A model generated the notes under the pieces. It was not told where the DNA came from and did not search any database. It was given only the letters and a program-made list of their open reading frames with translations. The position numbers and the translations under genes were made by a program. Below are positions 60,937-64,000 of a stretch of 64,000 bases of DNA, piece after piece (position 1 is the first letter of the stretch; the number at the start of each line of letters is the position of its first letter). Source of the stretch: Pseudomonadota bacterium (GTDB taxonomy: Bacteria > Desulfobacterota > Binatia > Binatales > Binataceae); NCBI GenBank assembly GCA_021324855.1, contig JAJPIG010000035.1:1-64000 (forward strand), in the 5' to 3' direction.

Positions 60937-62451
60937 TTACAGCCCCGACAAAGATTCCGCGGTAGCCTCATCCACCGCCGCCTTCGCCACTGAAAACCCG
61001 TATAAGGCGTTGGCGTACTCGGCATCATCATAGGTGTAAAAACGTTGGGCGTCTTCCAGTTCCACGATGTTGGTCAGTCCCGCTTCGTAGCGCTTCTCTG
61101 CAAGCTCGAGTTGCGCGCCTGAGGCGGCCAAGGCTTTTTCCGCCCGCTCGATGCGCTCCAGGGAAGTCTGCCAGTTCAGAAAGGCCGTTTGTACCTGGAG
61201 AATGATTTGCTGCTGCAGATCCTCGATCCCATCCTGCACCGACCTTTGCCGGGCCTTGGCCTCGGCGATCTGATCGGTCGTCAGAAAGCTATTGAAAATC
61301 GGCCATGTAATCAGGACGCCGAGATTGTAGTTGTTCGCGGCCGGCAAACTCGTGCCCATCGCCGAGTAACCGCCAACTGCATTGACTGTAGGATAATAGT
61401 CACTTTTGTATTCGGTAATTTGAGCGCCAAGCGCTTTCGCCTGGTTGTCCAAAGCAAGAAGATCCGGGCGCGAGCGCAGGGCGCGTTCCAATAGGGGCCG
61501 AAGCGTCGTAGTAATCGGAAAATAGGTGAGAATGTCAGCTAAATGGTATTCAGGGGCCCGGTCGCTCAAGCCCAAAGCGTTACTGAGTGCTATTTTCGCG
61601 TCGGCATATTGATTGCGGGAATCGAGTAAATGAAGTTGAGCACGTTCCAATTCGGCCTGCGTCACATACACGTCCAACTGCGGCCGAAGCCCCGCCGCGG
61701 CTTTAACCTGCGCCTCATGAAGATGAAACCGGCGCTGCTCCACGGCTTTTTCGTAGACTCTTATCAATTGCTTCGCTTCGAGAACGCCAAAATATCGACG
61801 GGAAACCTCGAAAATTAGCTGGAGTTTTGCAAACTGCTCGTCTGCCAAAGCTGACTGTGCTTCGAAGTTTCGTTGATAGACATAGTTGCGATGGCGCCCG
61901 AAGTCGAAGAGAAACTGCGAAACCGCCAGGCCACCCATATAATTGTTGCTGGTATTCGAGCTCTGGGAGAAATCGTTACTGGGCAAATCATGATTGCGCC
62001 CGGTCATTCGTGGGAATGCGGCCTCGGGATCGTAATAACTGGTATTTCCGATGCCATTGTCGGTGCTGCCCAGATCTTGCGCCACTCCAAACACCTGTGG
62101 ACCCAAATATGAACGCGCCTCGCCGATTCTGGCGGTCGCGGCGTTGACATTCTCCTGTACCTCCCTGATTCGGGGGTGATACCGGATGGCTATGGAAATC
62201 GCCTGCTTAAGCGTGAGTTCGGCATTCGGCGAAAAGGGCATCGCAGTTGGCGCCCTCGGTATTTGCAGGACACTTGCGCTGATTGGCATTGGCAGGCCCG
62301 CAGACGCGGGCAATTGAAAGATTTTGGCGCCGGCTGGCGCGGGACTTGAAGCCGGCGCCACAGTCCCGCTTTGGTCCGCGAACGCTAGGTTTTGCGCAAC
62401 GAAGAGAACGAAAGCCAGGAGAAGAATGAAAGAAACGCGTCGGCAGTCCAT
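60937..62451 (-). CDS. TolC-family outer membrane efflux protein
   Basis: 504 residues with signal peptide (RRVSFILLLAFVLFVAQNLA). The OEP repeat architecture is present: LTLKQAISIAIRYHPRIREV, a long helix with QRNFEAQSALADEQFAKLQL, the second-repeat opening LRPLLERALRSRPDLLALDN and LAEKRYEAGLTNIVELEDAQ near the end. It would form the trimeric outer-membrane channel for the adaptor and RND pump encoded upstream on the same strand. Confidence 0.93.
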   Translation of the reverse strand: MDCRRVSFILLLAFVLFVAQNLAFADQSGTVAPASSPAPAGAKIFQLPASAGLPMPISASVLQIPRAPTAMPFSPNAELTLKQAISIAIRYHPRIREVQENVNAATARIGEARSYLGPQVFGVAQDLGSTDNGIGNTSYYDPEAAFPRMTGRNHDLPSNDFSQSSNTSNNYMGGLAVSQFLFDFGRHRNYVYQRNFEAQSALADEQFAKLQLIFEVSRRYFGVLEAKQLIRVYEKAVEQRRFHLHEAQVKAAAGLRPQLDVYVTQAELERAQLHLLDSRNQYADAKIALSNALGLSDRAPEYHLADILTYFPITTTLRPLLERALRSRPDLLALDNQAKALGAQITEYKSDYYPTVNAVGGYSAMGTSLPAANNYNLGVLITWPIFNSFLTTDQIAEAKARQRSVQDGIEDLQQQIILQVQTAFLNWQTSLERIERAEKALAASGAQLELAEKRYEAGLTNIVELEDAQRFYTYDDAEYANALYGFSVAKAAVDEATAESLSGL

Positions 62452-62508
62452 GGTTCTACTACTCCAACTTCGGAATTAAATTGTGTTTTGGTCTTTACGA
62501 CACTTGTT

Positions 62509-63678
62509 TCAACCGACGCCTCCGGTCGTTCGATTCGCCTCATGGGTTGGTTGTTGCAGGCTGCAGCGCACCTGCTCGCCGGGACTAAGCGCGTTGCTAT
62601 ACGTTCCCACGACCAGCGATTCGGGATTGAGTCCGGAAGTTACCTCCACGCTGTTGCCGTTGGTAATCCCCGTCGAGATCGGAATTTCAGCGAGCCGCCC
62701 CTGCTTGATGACCATGACGTGAGCCGATTCGCCGCTGCCTTGAACCGCCGCACTCGGCACAATCAGAGCATTATCATGCCGCACTAAATCGAGCGTCACG
62801 TGGGCATAAGCTCTCGGATAAAGCACTCGGCCCGGATTGTCGAGATCCACCTCAGTGAGCATGGTTCGCGTTGCAAGATCCAAAGAGTTGGCGAATCTTG
62901 CGACCTCGCCCTTGAACACCCGGTTTGGAAATTCGTCGAAGCGCAGGATGGCCGGCGTCCCACGATGAATAAAAGGATAGGACCCTTCCGGCACATATAC
63001 ATAAACCCGCAGCTTGTCTATCTGCGCGATGGTGAGGATGGGACCACCTCCGGTTCGATGCCCTCCGGCCCCCTCGGTTGCTCCTGGAGAAATCAGACCG
63101 GAAGTCTCGTCGACGCCAAAATCGCCGCCGCCGGCGCGGATCAGAGCGCCCGGATCGGCGAACCTGCCGGTTATCACACCGTCAAAGGGAGCAACGATTT
63201 TCGTATACTGGACCATGGTATCGAGCGTACGCATCGCCGCCTGCGTTTCCTGGTACTTGGCGTAAGCCATATCGACGTCTTCCTGAGACACCAGGCGCGG
63301 GTCAGTCTCTTGCACCCGCTTCAGCCGGTCATAGGTGATCTTGGCTATTTCGAGGCTCGCCTGCGCCCGGGCAAGATTGGAATGCAGCTCCGGCACTTCG
63401 ATTTGCGCGAGAAGCTGCCCCGCCTTCACCCAATCGCCTTTGTCCACGAATATGCTCCGCAGATAGCCGGTGACTTTGGCGTGCAAAGCCGCTTCATAAA
63501 AACCGACCACGTCACCGGGCAGATCGATACTGCGCACCATCTCACCCACCTGCGGATGAATCACGCTAACCGTCGGTTCGGGTGGATCGGCGGGTGCATC
63601 CGGCTTCCCGCCGCAGCCGCACGCCACAACCATCAAGACCGTAACTATCATCGCGATAGTTTGCTTCGCGATGCTCAC
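62509..63678 (-). CDS. RND efflux periplasmic adaptor lipoprotein (membrane fusion protein)
   Basis: About 389 residues from GTG 63678, chosen because GAGGAGG is upstream and GTGA overlaps the RND permease stop. N-terminal lipobox region is VLMVVACGCGG. The lipoyl half ALHAKVTGYLRSIFVDKGDW, the hairpin helix with LARAQASLEIAKITYDRLKR, the second lipoyl half IVAPFDGVITGRFADPGALI and the beta-barrel PEGSYPFIHRGTPAILRFDE are all seen. Couples the inner-membrane pump to the TolC-type channel 57 nt downstream. Confidence 0.92.
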   Translation of the reverse strand: MSIAKQTIAMIVTVLMVVACGCGGKPDAPADPPEPTVSVIHPQVGEMVRSIDLPGDVVGFYEAALHAKVTGYLRSIFVDKGDWVKAGQLLAQIEVPELHSNLARAQASLEIAKITYDRLKRVQETDPRLVSQEDVDMAYAKYQETQAAMRTLDTMVQYTKIVAPFDGVITGRFADPGALIRAGGGDFGVDETSGLISPGATEGAGGHRTGGGPILTIAQIDKLRVYVYVPEGSYPFIHRGTPAILRFDEFPNRVFKGEVARFANSLDLATRTMLTEVDLDNPGRVLYPRAYAHVTLDLVRHDNALIVPSAAVQGSGESAHVMVIKQGRLAEIPISTGITNGNSVEVTSGLNPESLVVGTYSNALSPGEQVRCSLQQPTHEANRTTGGVG

Positions 63679-64000
63679 TTCGATTCCTCCTCTAAAGTAG
63701 CTGAATAGAACGGCTCGAACATCCATTGTATTAAAATCAATGCGAGAACTGTCGAGACCGCCAAACCTTCTATAGCGGTTCGCGCCAGTGGCGCCGAAGC
63801 TTCTGAAGTAAGTGCGATAGGAAGCAGTCCCACGACCGTCACCAAGGTTGTAATGAGTATCGGCCGCATCCTGATTCGCGCCGAATGAACCACCGCCTCA
63901 CGCAGTTGATCGCCCTGGCGCAGCCGCTCGTTGGCGAAGTCAACCACGAGGATGGAATTCGACACCGCAATCCCGACCATCTATATGATGCCCATGAACG
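63675..64000 (-). pseudogene. RND efflux permease, C-terminal part, with in-frame TAG (truncated by window end)
   Basis: Only the last about 108 codons are in the window. The protein segment VGIAVSNSILVVDFANERLR then QGDQLREAVVHSARIRMRPI then LITTLVTVVGLLPIALTSEA is the conserved helix 11-12 region of AcrB/CusA-type pumps, ending in WMFEPFYSATLEEESK. The family reads FMGII(F/Y/M)MVGIAVSNSIL; here FMGII is followed by TAG (63981-63983) and then MVGIAVS. The gene is therefore either inactivated by a nonsense mutation or carries an assembly error. Internal re-initiation at the ATG after the TAG would leave no functional pump. The upstream part lies outside the window. Confidence 0.7.

Noticed and set aside
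63981-63983. Pyrrolysine at the TAG of the RND permease
   Set aside because: The position is a hydrophobic or aromatic membrane residue in the family, with no reason for Pyl; a nonsense change is simpler.

Overview
The window is GC-rich bacterial chromosome. Gene types (DUF1329 protein, several LLM/F420-type oxidoreductases, CoxLMS-type molybdenum hydroxylase, gentisate-dioxygenase-like cupin, type 3 prolyl-tRNA synthetase, selenoproteins) fit an uncultured soil or aquatic lineage near the Desulfobacterota/Candidatus Binatota. That assignment is inference from gene content; no rRNA is present.

1-25 kb is mostly conserved core. It holds tRNA-Ala(GGC), an AhpD-like selenoprotein read through an in-frame UGA, topA-dprA, a ferritin-like protein, pyrF with an orphan HTH gene, an Asp/Glu racemase-fold enzyme, a membrane cytochrome b/molybdopterin fusion, a HEAT-repeat protein, an AlkA-type glycosylase, a nitronate monooxygenase, an oligopeptide-type ABC set without ATPases, a VIT1/CCC1 transporter with peroxiredoxin, a SIMPL protein, proS, trpS with an unusual C-terminal extension, nfo, nadK and recN.

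25-46 kb is accessory and transport-rich: a P3A H+-ATPase, a CynX/NimT-type MFS carrier, then amidohydrolase, Rieske protein, rhodanese-like selenoprotein and OPT transporter close together on one strand. After these come two tandem secreted GGTG-motif proteins, a cupin, a DUF1329 protein, a lipoprotein, two overlapping thymidylate-kinase-like genes (one with an altered Walker A), a DHA2 efflux pump, a macro-domain protein, a second ABC set without ATPases, and mtnA.

46-57 kb carries an RRM RNA-binding protein, a SnoaL protein, a molybdenum hydroxylase operon (FAD, 2Fe-2S and Mo subunits plus a MoaD/ThiS-like protein with an intrinsic terminator), an APH-fold kinase/acyl-CoA dehydrogenase/LLM oxidoreductase operon, a second LLM oxidoreductase and a glutathione transferase. 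About 57.5-58.6 kb is a graveyard of IS21, IS3 and IS630 remnants. After it come pncA, an ftsH fragment, two small unknown proteins and a TolC/adaptor/RND efflux set whose permease has an in-frame TAG at the window edge.

The most striking signals are two probable selenoproteins (UGA at 501-503 and 31504-31506). Each has a perfect 7-bp stem with a G-first 3-nt loop just downstream of the UGA. No Sec machinery lies in the window, so the genome should encode SelA, SelB, SelD and tRNA-Sec elsewhere.
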